Origin: an uncultured Collinsella sp.
Lineage (GTDB): Bacteria > Actinomycetota > Coriobacteriia > Coriobacteriales > Coriobacteriaceae
DNA: 64,000 nucleotides
Direction of reading: 5' to 3'
Assembly: GCA_934643145.1 (NCBI GenBank)
Contig: CAKUBM010000011.1
Location: forward strand, 1 to 64,000
In this document: positions 33,812 through 43,024 of the stretch, piece after piece
Layout of the letters: each line of letters begins with the position of its first letter
Numbering within the stretch: the first letter of the stretch is position 1
Made by a program: the position numbers and the translations under genes
Notes under the pieces: model-generated
Told to the model about the DNA's origin: nothing
Databases searched by the model: none
What the model saw: the letters and a program-made list of their open reading frames with translations, nothing else

Positions 33812-36370
33812 ATGTTTACCCCGCTTATCACTCATGATTCTGACGGCACTGCATTGGCGGCACCCGTTGATGCCGCACGTCGCAACGGTGCCACGTACAA
33901 GACGCGCACAATCGACGACCTTCGCATTAAGGACGATCGCCTGCGTGCCGCCATCGAGGGCACGGGACATCTGCTGTTCGACGGCGGCATGGGCACCATG
34001 CTGCAGGCGGCCGGCATGAAGGCCGGCGCCCTGCCCGAGCTGCTCAACTTTGAGGAGCCCCAGGTCATTACCGACATCCAACGTCAGTACGTCGAGGCCG
34101 GCTGCGACGTGATCACCGCCAACACCTTTGGCGCCAACGCGCACAAGCTCGATGGCGCCGCCACCGTGGCAGACGTCTTTGCCGCGGCCGTCGCCTGTGC
34201 CCGCGAGGCCGGCGCCCGCTACGTCGCCGGTGACATCGGCCCCATCGGCGCGCTGCTTCGCCCCTTGGGTACCCTCAGCTTCGACGAGGCCTATGGCCTC
34301 TTTGCCGAGGAAGTGCGTGCCGGCGTCGCCGCGGGTGTGGACCTCTTTATTATCGAGACCATGACCGACCTGGCCGAGATCAAGGCGGCCGTCCTCGCCT
34401 GCCGCGAGAACTCCGACCTGCCCGTCTTTGCCACCATGACCTTTGAGGAAGACGGTCGCACCTTCCTGGGCACGAGTCCCGAGGTCGCCGCCATCACGCT
34501 CGATGCCATCGGCGCCGACGTTTTGGGCATCAACTGCAGCCAGGGACCGGCCGAGCTCCGAGGGCTCGCCGCTCGCATGCTCACCGTTACGGACAAGCCC
34601 GTTATGGTGCAGGCCAACGCAGGACTGCCCCGCGTGGACGACGACGGCAACACCGTCTTTGATATCCAGGCGCCCGAGTACGCCGTGGCCGTCGCCGGTA
34701 TGATTGCCGACGGCGTAAGCGTCGTGGGCGGCTGCTGCGGCACCACGCCGGCGCACATGGCAGCGCTGCGCACGCTTATCGATAACCACACGCCCAGCCC
34801 GCGTCACCGCAAGCCCAGCATGTCGGTCACGAGCGCCCAAACGGTCGTGGATCTTCCCTGCGACGGCCACAAGATCGCCGTCATCGGCGAGCGCATCAAC
34901 CCCACCGGCAAAAAGCGCCTGCAGCAGGCCCTGCGCGACGGCGACCTGGACTACGTCGTAAGCCAGGGCATCAGCCAGCAAGAGCAGGGCGCCGACATCC
35001 TGGACGTCAACGTGGGCCTGCCCGAGATCGACGAGGTCAAGGTCATCCAGCAAGCGACCGAGCAGCTCCAGGGCTCCACGCTGCTGCCGCTGCAGATCGA
35101 CTCCACCGATCCCGCCGCCGTCGAGGCCGCCGTACGTCGCTACGCCGGCAAGCCCATCATCAACTCGGTTAACGGCAAGCAGCAGATCATGGACGAGATC
35201 TTCCCGCTGGTCGCCCACTATGGAACCAACATCGTCGGCCTCACGCTCGACGAAGGCGGCATCCCCGATACCGCCGAGGCCCGCTTCGCCATCGCCGAGC
35301 GCATCGTGGCCGAGGCCGCCCGCTACGGCATCGGCCCGGACCGTATCCTCATCGACTGCCTGGTCATGACCGCCTCGACCAATCAACGCCAGGCCGAGCA
35401 GATCCTGCGCGCCATGTCCCTGTGCAAGGAGCGCCTGGGCGTCAAATGCGCGCTCGGCGTGTCGAACATCAGCTTTGGCCTGCCTGCCCGCCCGCTGCTG
35501 GGCTCGGTCTTTTTGGCCGCCGCTTTTGGCGCGGGCCTGGACGCCCCCATCATGAACCCGGGCTCCAAGCGCTTTATGGATACCGTCTACAGCTATCGCG
35601 TCCTGAGCGTTGAGGACGAGGGCTCGACCGGATACATCGAACGCTATGCCGGTTGGACCGATCCGTATAAGATCGCCGCCAACCCGGCAGCAGCTCAGGC
35701 CGCATCGAGTGATGCCGCGCCCGCTGCTGGCACCGCCGGCACCGACGGCAACGACGACCCGATTCGTCGCATGGTCGTCTCGGGCCGCAAAGGCGAGATC
35801 GCTGCCGAGACCGAGCGTCTGCTGGCAGACCGCGACGCCATGGACCTCATCAACAATCACTTTATCCCCGCCCTCGACGAAGTTGGCGTCCTCTTTGACC
35901 AGGGCAAGTTCTTCTTGCCGCAGCTTATGGCCTCGGCCGAAGCCGCGCGTGTGGGCTTCGACACCATCAAGCGCCTGATGCCCGCCGGCGAGATTGCCGA
36001 CAAGGGCAAGATCTGCGTGGCCACCGTCAAGGGCGACATCCACGATATTGGCAAGAACATCGTCAAAATGCTGCTCGACAACTACGGCTACACCGTCTTT
36101 GACCTGGGCCGCGACGTCGATCCGCAGGAGGTACTCAAGACCGTCAAGGAGCGCGATATCAAACTCGTCGGCCTCTCGGCGCTTATGACCACCACCGTCG
36201 TGGCCATGGAGGAGACCATCAAGTTGCTCCATGCCGAGGTTCCGAGCGTCAAGATCATCGTGGGCGGCGCCGTGCTCACCCCCGAATACGCCAAGCAGAT
36301 CGGCGCGGACTACTACGCCAAGGACGCCGCCGAAAGCGCGCGCATCGCCGAAGAGGTCTTTGGGCAGTAA
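33812..36370 (+). CDS. metH: Cobalamin-dependent methionine synthase, without activation domain
   Basis: Transfers methyl from 5-methyl-THF via B12 to homocysteine. The 852-aa chain has a 50-residue N-terminal extension. The homocysteine domain follows (DGGMGTML at 57-64; zinc ligands Cys242 in GINCSQGP, and Cys308 and Cys309 in GGCCGTTP). Then come the pterin domain (GERINPTG near 359), a helical cap near 645-720, and the B12 domain with DIHDIGK (742-748; His744 the lower ligand). It stops after the B12 domain. The missing activation domain is the preceding gene. A low-complexity Ala-rich linker sits near residues 627-650. Ribosome site aggag, 9 nt after the previous stop. Confidence 0.95.
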   Translation: MFTPLITHDSDGTALAAPVDAARRNGATYKTRTIDDLRIKDDRLRAAIEGTGHLLFDGGMGTMLQAAGMKAGALPELLNFEEPQVITDIQRQYVEAGCDVITANTFGANAHKLDGAATVADVFAAAVACAREAGARYVAGDIGPIGALLRPLGTLSFDEAYGLFAEEVRAGVAAGVDLFIIETMTDLAEIKAAVLACRENSDLPVFATMTFEEDGRTFLGTSPEVAAITLDAIGADVLGINCSQGPAELRGLAARMLTVTDKPVMVQANAGLPRVDDDGNTVFDIQAPEYAVAVAGMIADGVSVVGGCCGTTPAHMAALRTLIDNHTPSPRHRKPSMSVTSAQTVVDLPCDGHKIAVIGERINPTGKKRLQQALRDGDLDYVVSQGISQQEQGADILDVNVGLPEIDEVKVIQQATEQLQGSTLLPLQIDSTDPAAVEAAVRRYAGKPIINSVNGKQQIMDEIFPLVAHYGTNIVGLTLDEGGIPDTAEARFAIAERIVAEAARYGIGPDRILIDCLVMTASTNQRQAEQILRAMSLCKERLGVKCALGVSNISFGLPARPLLGSVFLAAAFGAGLDAPIMNPGSKRFMDTVYSYRVLSVEDEGSTGYIERYAGWTDPYKIAANPAAAQAASSDAAPAAGTAGTDGNDDPIRRMVVSGRKGEIAAETERLLADRDAMDLINNHFIPALDEVGVLFDQGKFFLPQLMASAEAARVGFDTIKRLMPAGEIADKGKICVATVKGDIHDIGKNIVKMLLDNYGYTVFDLGRDVDPQEVLKTVKERDIKLVGLSALMTTTVVAMEETIKLLHAEVPSVKIIVGGAVLTPEYAKQIGADYYAKDAAESARIAEEVFGQ

Positions 36371-36395
36371 CACAACGGAAACAACCGAGCGCCAA

Positions 36396-36433
36396 AACGT
36401 GCCGCATGCGCCACTTGGCACGTGCGGCACGTT
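36396..36433. repeat. Inverted repeat between metH and the UPF0210 gene
   Basis: aacgtgccgca and tgcggcacgtt are perfect 11-bp arms 16 nt apart. No T run follows. Could be an operator for the downstream gene or a weak terminator. Confidence 0.55.
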
Positions 36434-36478
36434 AGAATAGAAAAGACTATGCTCGTTTTGGCAGATAGGAGCGCAAGG

Positions 36479-37843
36479 ATGGCGATCACGCCCGCAGAAA
36501 TCGCGGAAACCCGCGGCATGGTTGAGGAGCAGAACCTCGACATCAGGACCATCACCATGGGTGTTTCGCTCATGGGTTGCGGTGACGAGAACCTCGACCG
36601 CATGTGTACGAAGATCTACGACCACGTGACGCACACGGCTGAGCATCTGGTCGAGACCGCCGAGAACCTCGAGCGCGAGTACGGTATCCCCATCGTCAAC
36701 AAGCGCGTTTCCGTCACCCCGGTGGCGCAGATCGCTGCTTGCTGCAAGGATGAGGACCTCACCCCCATCGCGCATGCCCTCGACCGCGCGGCCGAGACCC
36801 TCGGCATCGACTACCTGGGCGGCTTCTCCGCACTCGTCCAGAAGGGCATCGGCGACGCCGACCGCCGCGTCATCCAGTCCATCCCGCAGGCGCTTGCCAC
36901 CACCAGCCGTGTCTGCTCCAGCGTCAACGTCGCCAGCCTGCGTGCCGGCATCAACATGGACGCCGTGCTCATGGCCGCCCAGACCATCATCGATGCCGCT
37001 AAACTCACGGCCGACCAGGATTCCGTCGGCGCTTCCAAGTTTGTCTGCTTTGCCAACATGGTCGAGGACTCCCCGTTTATGGCGGGCGCCGTCCACGGCG
37101 GTGGCGAGGCCGACGCCGTCATCAACGTAGGCGTTTCGGGCCCCGGCGTTATGGCCGCAGCCCTGGAGACGCTGCCCGATTCCGCATCGATGATGGAAGT
37201 CGCCGAGAAGATTAAGCAGACCGCCTTTAAGATAACCCGTGCCGGCGAGCTCATGAGCCGCGAGGCCGCCCATCGCCTGGGGGTCGAGAAGGGCATTGTC
37301 GACCTGTCGCTGGCACCTACGCCTGCCATTGGCGACTCCGTCGCGCGCATCCTCGAGATCATCGGCGTGGGCACCTGCGGTGGCCCGGGCACGACCTGCG
37401 CGCTCGCCATGCTCAACGATGCCGTCAAGAAGGGCGGCGTCATGGCCAGTTCCAGCGTGGGCGGTCTCTCCGGCGCTTTCATCCCCGTGTCCGAGGACGC
37501 CGGCATGATCGCCGCCGTCGAGGCCGGCGCGCTTTCGCTCGAGAAGCTCGAGGCCATGACCTGCGTATGCTCCGTTGGCCTGGACATGATCGCCATCCCC
37601 GGCGACACCCCGGTCGAGACCATCGCCGGCATCATCGCCGACGAGATGGCCATCGGCGTCATCAACAACAAGACCACGGCCGTCCGTGTGATTCCCGCCA
37701 TCGGCAAGGGCGTGGGCGATTGCGTCGAGTACGGCGGCCTGTTCGGCCGTGCGCCCATCATGCCGGTGAACCCCAACGCCGGCACCGTGCTTGCCCACCG
37801 TGGTGGACGCTTCCCGGCGCCGCTGAACTCGCTGAAGAACTAG
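36479..37843 (+). CDS. UPF0210 (PFL/DUF711) family protein
   Basis: A 454-aa conserved protein of the UPF0210 family, related in fold to glycyl-radical (PFL-like) enzymes but without the usual radical-Gly finger; its function is not established. Family features seen: [13 protein letters not shown] near residues 23-35, [44 protein letters not shown], and the C-terminal [13 protein letters not shown]. In many genomes an ACT-domain gene precedes it; that is absent here. The start at 36479 follows ataggag. Regulation may involve the inverted repeat just upstream. Confidence 0.88.
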   Translation: MAITPAEIAETRGMVEEQNLDIRTITMGVSLMGCGDENLDRMCTKIYDHVTHTAEHLVETAENLEREYGIPIVNKRVSVTPVAQIAACCKDEDLTPIAHALDRAAETLGIDYLGGFSALVQKGIGDADRRVIQSIPQALATTSRVCSSVNVASLRAGINMDAVLMAAQTIIDAAKLTADQDSVGASKFVCFANMVEDSPFMAGAVHGGGEADAVINVGVSGPGVMAAALETLPDSASMMEVAEKIKQTAFKITRAGELMSREAAHRLGVEKGIVDLSLAPTPAIGDSVARILEIIGVGTCGGPGTTCALAMLNDAVKKGGVMASSSVGGLSGAFIPVSEDAGMIAAVEAGALSLEKLEAMTCVCSVGLDMIAIPGDTPVETIAGIIADEMAIGVINNKTTAVRVIPAIGKGVGDCVEYGGLFGRAPIMPVNPNAGTVLAHRGGRFPAPLNSLKN

Positions 37844-37860
37844 CTGAGGGGGACTGGCGA

Positions 37861-37994
37861 GGAGCCCCGGGGAGGGCAAATATATAAGGTCGCCTGCTCG
37901 GACAGTCCTGACTCGCACGGAGAGCACATTAAGTGCTCTCCGGCTCGTGCGGAACTCGCGATCGACCTTATATATTTGCCCTCCCCGGGGCTCC
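37861..37994. repeat. 134-bp nested palindrome with perfect 32-bp arms
   Basis: Arms at 37861-37892 and 37963-37994 are exact reverse complements over 32 bp. The 70-nt interior contains its own hairpin (cggagagcac 37918-37927 with gtgctctccg 37933-37942, loop attaa) flanked by cgcac/gtgcg. It lies 17 bp after the UPF0210 stop. A second element with the same plan is at 58283-58421. Confidence 0.9.
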
Positions 37995-38161
37995 CGCACA
38001 ACGGGCCCTCGGTTGGGTTCTATCCCGGTTGCAGTTGCTTCGCTCCTGCACCACTTGGCTGGTGCGGCGGTTTGGCGTTGGAACGGTTCTTTTTCTGATA
38101 TATGCTGGTTGCGGCTCTTCTTTTGGGAGGAGTCGCTTTTTTGTTGCTAGGAGGTTGGCCC

Positions 38162-39049
38162 GTGGCTGATGGGGAGAATCGTTCTGAGCTGCTTTCCACA
38201 GATTGGAATCTGGAGTGGATGCAGATGCAGGCTGGTCGGCGGCGGGCTGATGATTCTTTTGAATGGGATAAGCGGGCTCGGCATTTTCGGCCGTTGGAGA
38301 CTGCCCCGTATGCCCGGGACTTTATGAAGCTGTTGGCGTTAAAGCCTGGTGAATCCGTGCTGGATATGGGGTGCGGGGCTGGGTCGATCGCTATTCCGCT
38401 TGCTCAGGCTGGGCATCCTGTGATTGCTGCTGACTTCTCCCCTGCTATGTTGGGCACCCTTGATGCCGGCATTGAGTATTACGGGCTCGAGGGGCGCATA
38501 ACGCCGCTTGAGCTTGCTTGGGATGATGATTGGGATTTGGTTGGACCGGTCGCGAAAGCGGTGGATGTTGCCTTTGCCAGTCGGTCGGTTACGACGACCA
38601 ATCTAAAAGATGCGCTTGCCAAGCTTAATCGAACGGCTCGTCGGCGTTGTGCTGTCACGATGGTCGCCAACTCCAGCCCGCGCTATGATCTGCACCTGAT
38701 GAACGCCATCGGTGCCTCGGTTACCTGCAGTAATGGCTTTGTGTATGCCTTTAATATCCTCATTCAGATGGGTGCCCTGCCGCAGGTTACGTACTTTGAA
38801 TCGCCTCGTCGCGATACCTTCGATAGCCTTGAGGCAGGTGTGGCGGATTTTTCCCGTATGCTCGAGCATGGCAACGAGGATAAGGCCGACCGTCTGCGCG
38901 ACTACATCGCTCAACACATGATTGAGAACCCCCATGCCGGTGAGCCGGGCTCCAAGGGCGTGCCGCAGGGGCGCTATATGCTCGATCATGTCCGCAAGGT
39001 TCGTTGGGCGTTTATTGCATGGGAGCCGGTCTCTGCGCCCAGCTCATAG
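38162..39049 (+). CDS. Class I SAM-dependent methyltransferase
   Basis: A 295-aa methyltransferase. The AdoMet motif VLDMGCGAGSIA lies near residues 68-79, followed by the acidic ribose-binding AADFSPAML. The substrate is unknown. The GTG at 38162 is preferred because taggagg lies 6 nt upstream. An ATG at 38102 would add 20 hydrophobic residues resembling a membrane anchor but has no ribosome site. Base composition at its 5' end is lower in GC, with T-rich codons unlike its neighbours, which may mean transfer. Confidence 0.85.
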   Translation: MADGENRSELLSTDWNLEWMQMQAGRRRADDSFEWDKRARHFRPLETAPYARDFMKLLALKPGESVLDMGCGAGSIAIPLAQAGHPVIAADFSPAMLGTLDAGIEYYGLEGRITPLELAWDDDWDLVGPVAKAVDVAFASRSVTTTNLKDALAKLNRTARRRCAVTMVANSSPRYDLHLMNAIGASVTCSNGFVYAFNILIQMGALPQVTYFESPRRDTFDSLEAGVADFSRMLEHGNEDKADRLRDYIAQHMIENPHAGEPGSKGVPQGRYMLDHVRKVRWAFIAWEPVSAPSS

Positions 39050-39207
39050 CCTGCTCGCAGCCCGCACCGCCCACTCACTCGGCATCCGCATTCTTTTTGA
39101 ACTGGGCAAACGCGCTCCACACCGCGCCGTTCCTGCGTTATCGTGGGACAGCTCACGTAGATTAAGGCCCCGTCGCGGGGCGCCCCATACATAGAAAGCG
39201 AGAACCC

Positions 39208-39507
39208 ATGGCACTGACAGGAGCCCAGGTCAAGCAGCTTCGCAGCATGGCCCATCACCTCAACCCCGCCATCATCATCGGTAAGTCCGATGTCAACGAG
39301 GGCACCGTCGAGCAGACGGTCGCCTACCTGGAGAAGCACGAGCTCGTTAAATGCTCCGTGCTCGATGGCTCCAGTCTTTCCGCCCGCGAGGCCGCCGAAG
39401 AGCTCGCTGAGCGCTGCCACGCCGAAGTCGTCCAGGTCATCGGCCGCAAGTTCTCGCTGTATCGCGAGTCCTCGCGCAAGGACATCGAGAAGATCAAGCT
39501 CGTCTAA
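39208..39507 (+). CDS. yhbY: CRS1/YhbY-type RNA-binding protein
   Basis: A 99-aa single-domain protein binding pre-50S ribosomal RNA. It begins with the family's MALTGAQVKQLRSMAHHLNP, has the IIGKSDVNEG loop (the GKxG-like RNA-binding loop) and ends with GRKFSLYR. Length matches E. coli YhbY. The ribosome site is agaaagcgag. A terminator follows. Confidence 0.93.
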   Translation: MALTGAQVKQLRSMAHHLNPAIIIGKSDVNEGTVEQTVAYLEKHELVKCSVLDGSSLSAREAAEELAERCHAEVVQVIGRKFSLYRESSRKDIEKIKLV

Positions 39508-39544
39508 GAGCCAATGATCCGGCGAGCCAACACATAGCAAGCTT

Positions 39545-39578
39545 ACGGGTGCCCAAGTACTTCGGGCGCCCGTTTTTT
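39545..39578 (+). terminator. Terminator of yhbY
   Basis: acgggtgccc pairs with gggcgcccgt (one G:T), 9-nt loop, then six T. It abuts the 3' end of the convergent regulator gene. Confidence 0.9.
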
Positions 39579-42576
39579 ATCGCTCGACCAGCACGCGATT
39601 GAGCCGTCCCTCCACCAAGCGCTCGTATAGACGCCGCGTCTCGGGCTCGGGCACGCCATTGACCTGCTCCCTCAGATGGTGCATATGCCCGCTGTACAGC
39701 TCGACGATATCGCGCCGCCGCCCCGCCGCACCGTAGACGCGCATGGCGCAGCGCACCATATCCTCACGCGCTGTTTCCTGTCGAAGCCCCGACTCTGCCA
39801 GCCAAATCGCCGACTGCAGATCGTTTTCTTCTAGAGCGGCATTTGCTCCCTTAATCATGCAATCGATGTACTTTGACTGCATAATGCGTCGCATGCGCAA
39901 AAAGTAGGTGGGATTACAGCCATTGGGAACATACAGCGGTCCGGTATAAAGCTGCTCAATCTTAAGGCACAGCTCAACTAAATGGGGCCCGCGCGCACCC
40001 GTGCGATTTCCCAAAACCTCGCGGCTTATCTGGTCAAACAGCCGTACATCGGTCTTGACGTAGTCGCCGTTGAGTCCGATGCATTCATTTTGGATGAGCA
40101 CACACGACTTGCCATCCGGCGTCGGCCCCAAAGCCGACCGCAAGCGCGATATCGTCGAGTACAGGTTATTGCGGGCGCTATTGAACTCGGCATGGGGCCA
40201 CAGCTCCATGGCCAGCGTCTCACGATCGACGAGTGCATCCATGCCCAGTGCAAGCCGCTCGGCAAGTGTCGCCGCCTTCTTGCGGCGCCACATTTTGTCC
40301 GTGATGGGAAACCCGTCGCGCTCGGCGCGAAACGCACCAAACATGCGAATCTCGATATGGTCGATGGTATCAACGGCTTCAACCTCGCCGGCCTGGAACA
40401 GGCGCTCGCCCTCCCCTTCCAAATCGTCGCGCAGCGAGTACCGCGACAGCTCGCGCACGGGAAGCTTCTTGCGTATCCTGCCCGCCGGCTCGCCCAGACA
40501 ATGCATGGCAAGGCGCGCAAAGAGCCGATACGATGGCTCTAGAATCCCCGCACGATTCATGGACATCCAGGCCGCAAGATCGCTATCTCGTCCCGCGCAG
40601 GCCAAATGCAGCGCCACCATCCAGGCCTCTGCGCCACCAACCTGCGTCTGGCTTATATCGAGTAGCTCCGCTTCCTCGCGCACCGAAACCATCGAGGTGT
40701 TACGCAGATATGCCGCGCGCTCCAGCAGCAATGCGTTATCGCGCATGTACGCAATCGACTCCTCGGCAAGTTTGAGCACTTGGACCGCACGGAACTTTGC
40801 ATTAACCGGCCGTCCCTCTGCCAGCGACTGCCAGCCTTCTAGCAACAGGCCAAACAGCTGAATCTGGTTGTCGCGCATGCGTACGGCAAAACGATCGAGC
40901 TCGTTGAACGCCGCGTCGTCGGTTACCGGCAAGCCGGAAAGGAGCCGCCGTGCCGCCAACACCATGCGCACCCAGATAGCCATCGCCTTAAGCCCACGTA
41001 CGTCGAGCGCCTCCCGCACCACCGTCATCTCGTCGTCGCGCTCGTCGATTCCCGCAAACGACCCGTCAAAGAGCTCCACCAGCATGCTATCGGCCCGTAT
41101 AACAATCCCCGCGATGTCGAGCTCGCAGTCATAGGCCTTGCTCGTTTTGAGCTGCTGTAGAACGCCGCCGTCATCTCCCCGTTCGGTCAGGCATCGCTTG
41201 ACCTCGATATGCGCGGAAAGCATGTCGAGTGCGGTGTGGGACGTCTCTATTTCTGGCACGGCCAGGTTCGTAGGAAGCCCAAGCCCGTTGTCCCCATAGC
41301 AAACAGCCGTCAGTGTCTGGGCCACCCTCCATGAAACAGGGTCTATTTCGCAGGCCGCCCGTTCGCCCCCGCGCTCGATAACCGATGCCATATAGCGAGC
41401 GAGCTTTGTATTGGACACGCTGACCGCTGCCAGATATACGCCAAGCGCCTCGGCAGGCGTTGGCTCTGGAGCCGGATCGTCGGCATCGATCGTGCCCAGC
41501 GCTGCTCGGCAGATATCGGCCCCGTGCCCCGTCAGAGCCAGATCGACCCCATACTGCCCAGCAAGTTCAAGGACCGCTTCACGGTCCAAAAAGGCGTCCG
41601 CCAGGCCCATCGCCGCATCGCATCGGCCCGCCTTAAGCAAAATCCGGGCCGCCCTCGGAACAAGTTCGGGGCGAACCTCGGCCACCAACTTACGCAAACG
41701 CAAGCGTCCGTTATCCTCCGTGCCCAGACACGTAAAACTCCGCTCGGCGGGATCCAAGCCAAAGATCGGGTAGTCGCGTACAAAGTAGGACTGGTCGACC
41801 ATCGACAACCTCACCCCACAAGCCTCGAGTTCTGCGATATTGCCCTCGCCCATCAAAACCATGAGACATGCCACGCAAAACAGCGCATTATTGTCGAGCG
41901 AAGCCAGATCGACAAGTGCCGCGCCATATACGTTGACAATCTCGTTTTCGAGCAGACCGGCTACGTCGCCTTGGCCATACAGACCCGTCTGCAATGCCGA
42001 AACGAGCTCGGGCACGCCCTGCGTGAGCTGATAAAAGTCGAGCGATGTGCTGATCGAAAACGCCGATGCCCACGCCGAATACTCATAGGCATGCACCTTG
42101 AGCATCTGCGCATTGATCTTAACCGAATCGCCCAGCCCATGAATCAGCTGACGATTTGAAGGACGGCAGGAGATAAAGACCCCTATCCCCATAGCGCGCA
42201 GGCCGCGAATCCTGTCGATGAGGTCTTCGGTATCGTGCTGATCGAGGTTTGGCACATTATCAATCGCGATAAGGGAGTGCGGTTTGTCTTTGAGTTCTTC
42301 GGTAACCACCTCGAGCTGCATAAACACCTCGCGCCCAATGGCGCGATCGGCCTCGATAATCCGCACGGGGCCTCGCGTCGGGTCGCATTTAACCTCATGG
42401 GTGTACTGCAGCAGCACCGAGGTCTTCCCAAACCCGTCGGGCGCATAAAGAACCACGATGCCGGCCTTTCGGCCCTTGGCGAGAAGCTCATTCATCAAGC
42501 GTTCGCGTCGCACCATATAGCCACCGCCCAGCGGCATCAGCTCGAGATCGTCCATACTGCCCAAATCGTTTACCAT
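39577..42576 (-). CDS. Large ATPase/BTAD transcriptional regulator (SARP/MalT-like)
   Basis: A 999-aa regulator. An N-terminal P-loop NTPase (APDGFGKTS 45-53; acidic strand LIAIDNVPN near 101-109) is followed by about 550 residues of helical repeats. The C-terminal part starts with an OmpR-type winged helix (741 to about 842: IRMFGAFRAERDG, WRRKKAATLAERLALG). It ends in a BTAD helical domain (about 848-999). This order combines features of STAND regulators (MalT) and SARP activators. The typical arrangement senses a ligand through the repeats. Start at 42576 with gaggag. No obvious target operon adjoins it; a 448-bp region lies upstream. Confidence 0.85.
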   Translation of the reverse strand: MVNDLGSMDDLELMPLGGGYMVRRERLMNELLAKGRKAGIVVLYAPDGFGKTSVLLQYTHEVKCDPTRGPVRIIEADRAIGREVFMQLEVVTEELKDKPHSLIAIDNVPNLDQHDTEDLIDRIRGLRAMGIGVFISCRPSNRQLIHGLGDSVKINAQMLKVHAYEYSAWASAFSISTSLDFYQLTQGVPELVSALQTGLYGQGDVAGLLENEIVNVYGAALVDLASLDNNALFCVACLMVLMGEGNIAELEACGVRLSMVDQSYFVRDYPIFGLDPAERSFTCLGTEDNGRLRLRKLVAEVRPELVPRAARILLKAGRCDAAMGLADAFLDREAVLELAGQYGVDLALTGHGADICRAALGTIDADDPAPEPTPAEALGVYLAAVSVSNTKLARYMASVIERGGERAACEIDPVSWRVAQTLTAVCYGDNGLGLPTNLAVPEIETSHTALDMLSAHIEVKRCLTERGDDGGVLQQLKTSKAYDCELDIAGIVIRADSMLVELFDGSFAGIDERDDEMTVVREALDVRGLKAMAIWVRMVLAARRLLSGLPVTDDAAFNELDRFAVRMRDNQIQLFGLLLEGWQSLAEGRPVNAKFRAVQVLKLAEESIAYMRDNALLLERAAYLRNTSMVSVREEAELLDISQTQVGGAEAWMVALHLACAGRDSDLAAWMSMNRAGILEPSYRLFARLAMHCLGEPAGRIRKKLPVRELSRYSLRDDLEGEGERLFQAGEVEAVDTIDHIEIRMFGAFRAERDGFPITDKMWRRKKAATLAERLALGMDALVDRETLAMELWPHAEFNSARNNLYSTISRLRSALGPTPDGKSCVLIQNECIGLNGDYVKTDVRLFDQISREVLGNRTGARGPHLVELCLKIEQLYTGPLYVPNGCNPTYFLRMRRIMQSKYIDCMIKGANAALEENDLQSAIWLAESGLRQETAREDMVRCAMRVYGAAGRRRDIVELYSGHMHHLREQVNGVPEPETRRLYERLVEGRLNRVLVER

Positions 42577-42964
42577 GCCCGCTCCTCAACTCGACCGTAT
42601 GGACACTGTAACCGCAAGACCATACAAGCCGCGCTATGAATAGAGCGACCTTGTGTTCTAGGTTGTCTTTTGGTACGCAAGCGGCAAGTTTTTGTACAGC
42701 GAGGGCCGATTGTTATTAATCCCCCGACTAATCGGTCTTTAAGCAGGTAAATGAGCTTGTCAGCTTGTCCCATCTAAGCGGCAGTGTAACGCAAATGAAC
42801 AAGGTTCAGCTATGTCATTCAACTCGCCTAGCACCCGCTACCGTCTACGACCTTTTAGTGGCATTTTTGCATAGAATCTGGTATGGAATGAATCAAACTG
42901 TTGGGCATCCGGCATTCGTCAAGCTTGCGGCAAGATTTTGGTCAAGTGGGCGGAAAGGGATAGC
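42577..42964. promoter_or_regulatory. Intergenic region upstream of the BTAD regulator
   Basis: About 390 bp, AT-richer than the genes, without a supported gene. It should contain the regulator's promoter on the minus strand, but no clear promoter pair or operator was found. Confidence 0.35.
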
Positions 42965-42992
42965 AAAAAGGCCCCCGCAAAGCGGAGGCCTT
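42965..42992 (-). terminator. Terminator of nagB
   Basis: Minus strand: aaggcctccgc and gcgggggcctt enclose a short loop and end in five T, about 32 nt beyond the nagB stop. Confidence 0.9.
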
Positions 42993-43024
42993 AGGCAAGG
43001 CTATGTCGAGGTGCAGGATTCGCG

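Noticed and set aside
33812..36370. Truncated metH pseudogene
   Set aside because: The missing activation domain is intact as the separate upstream gene, and all catalytic motifs are kept, so this is a split system, not decay.
33293..37999. Very long open frame antisense to metH and the UPF0210 gene
   Set aside because: A shadow of strong GC3 bias in the real genes; composition (Gly/His/Ala/Asp-rich) is typical of an antisense frame.
38102..38161. N-terminal membrane anchor of the methyltransferase
   Set aside because: The only good ribosome site (taggagg) is placed for the GTG at 38162, after the hydrophobic stretch.
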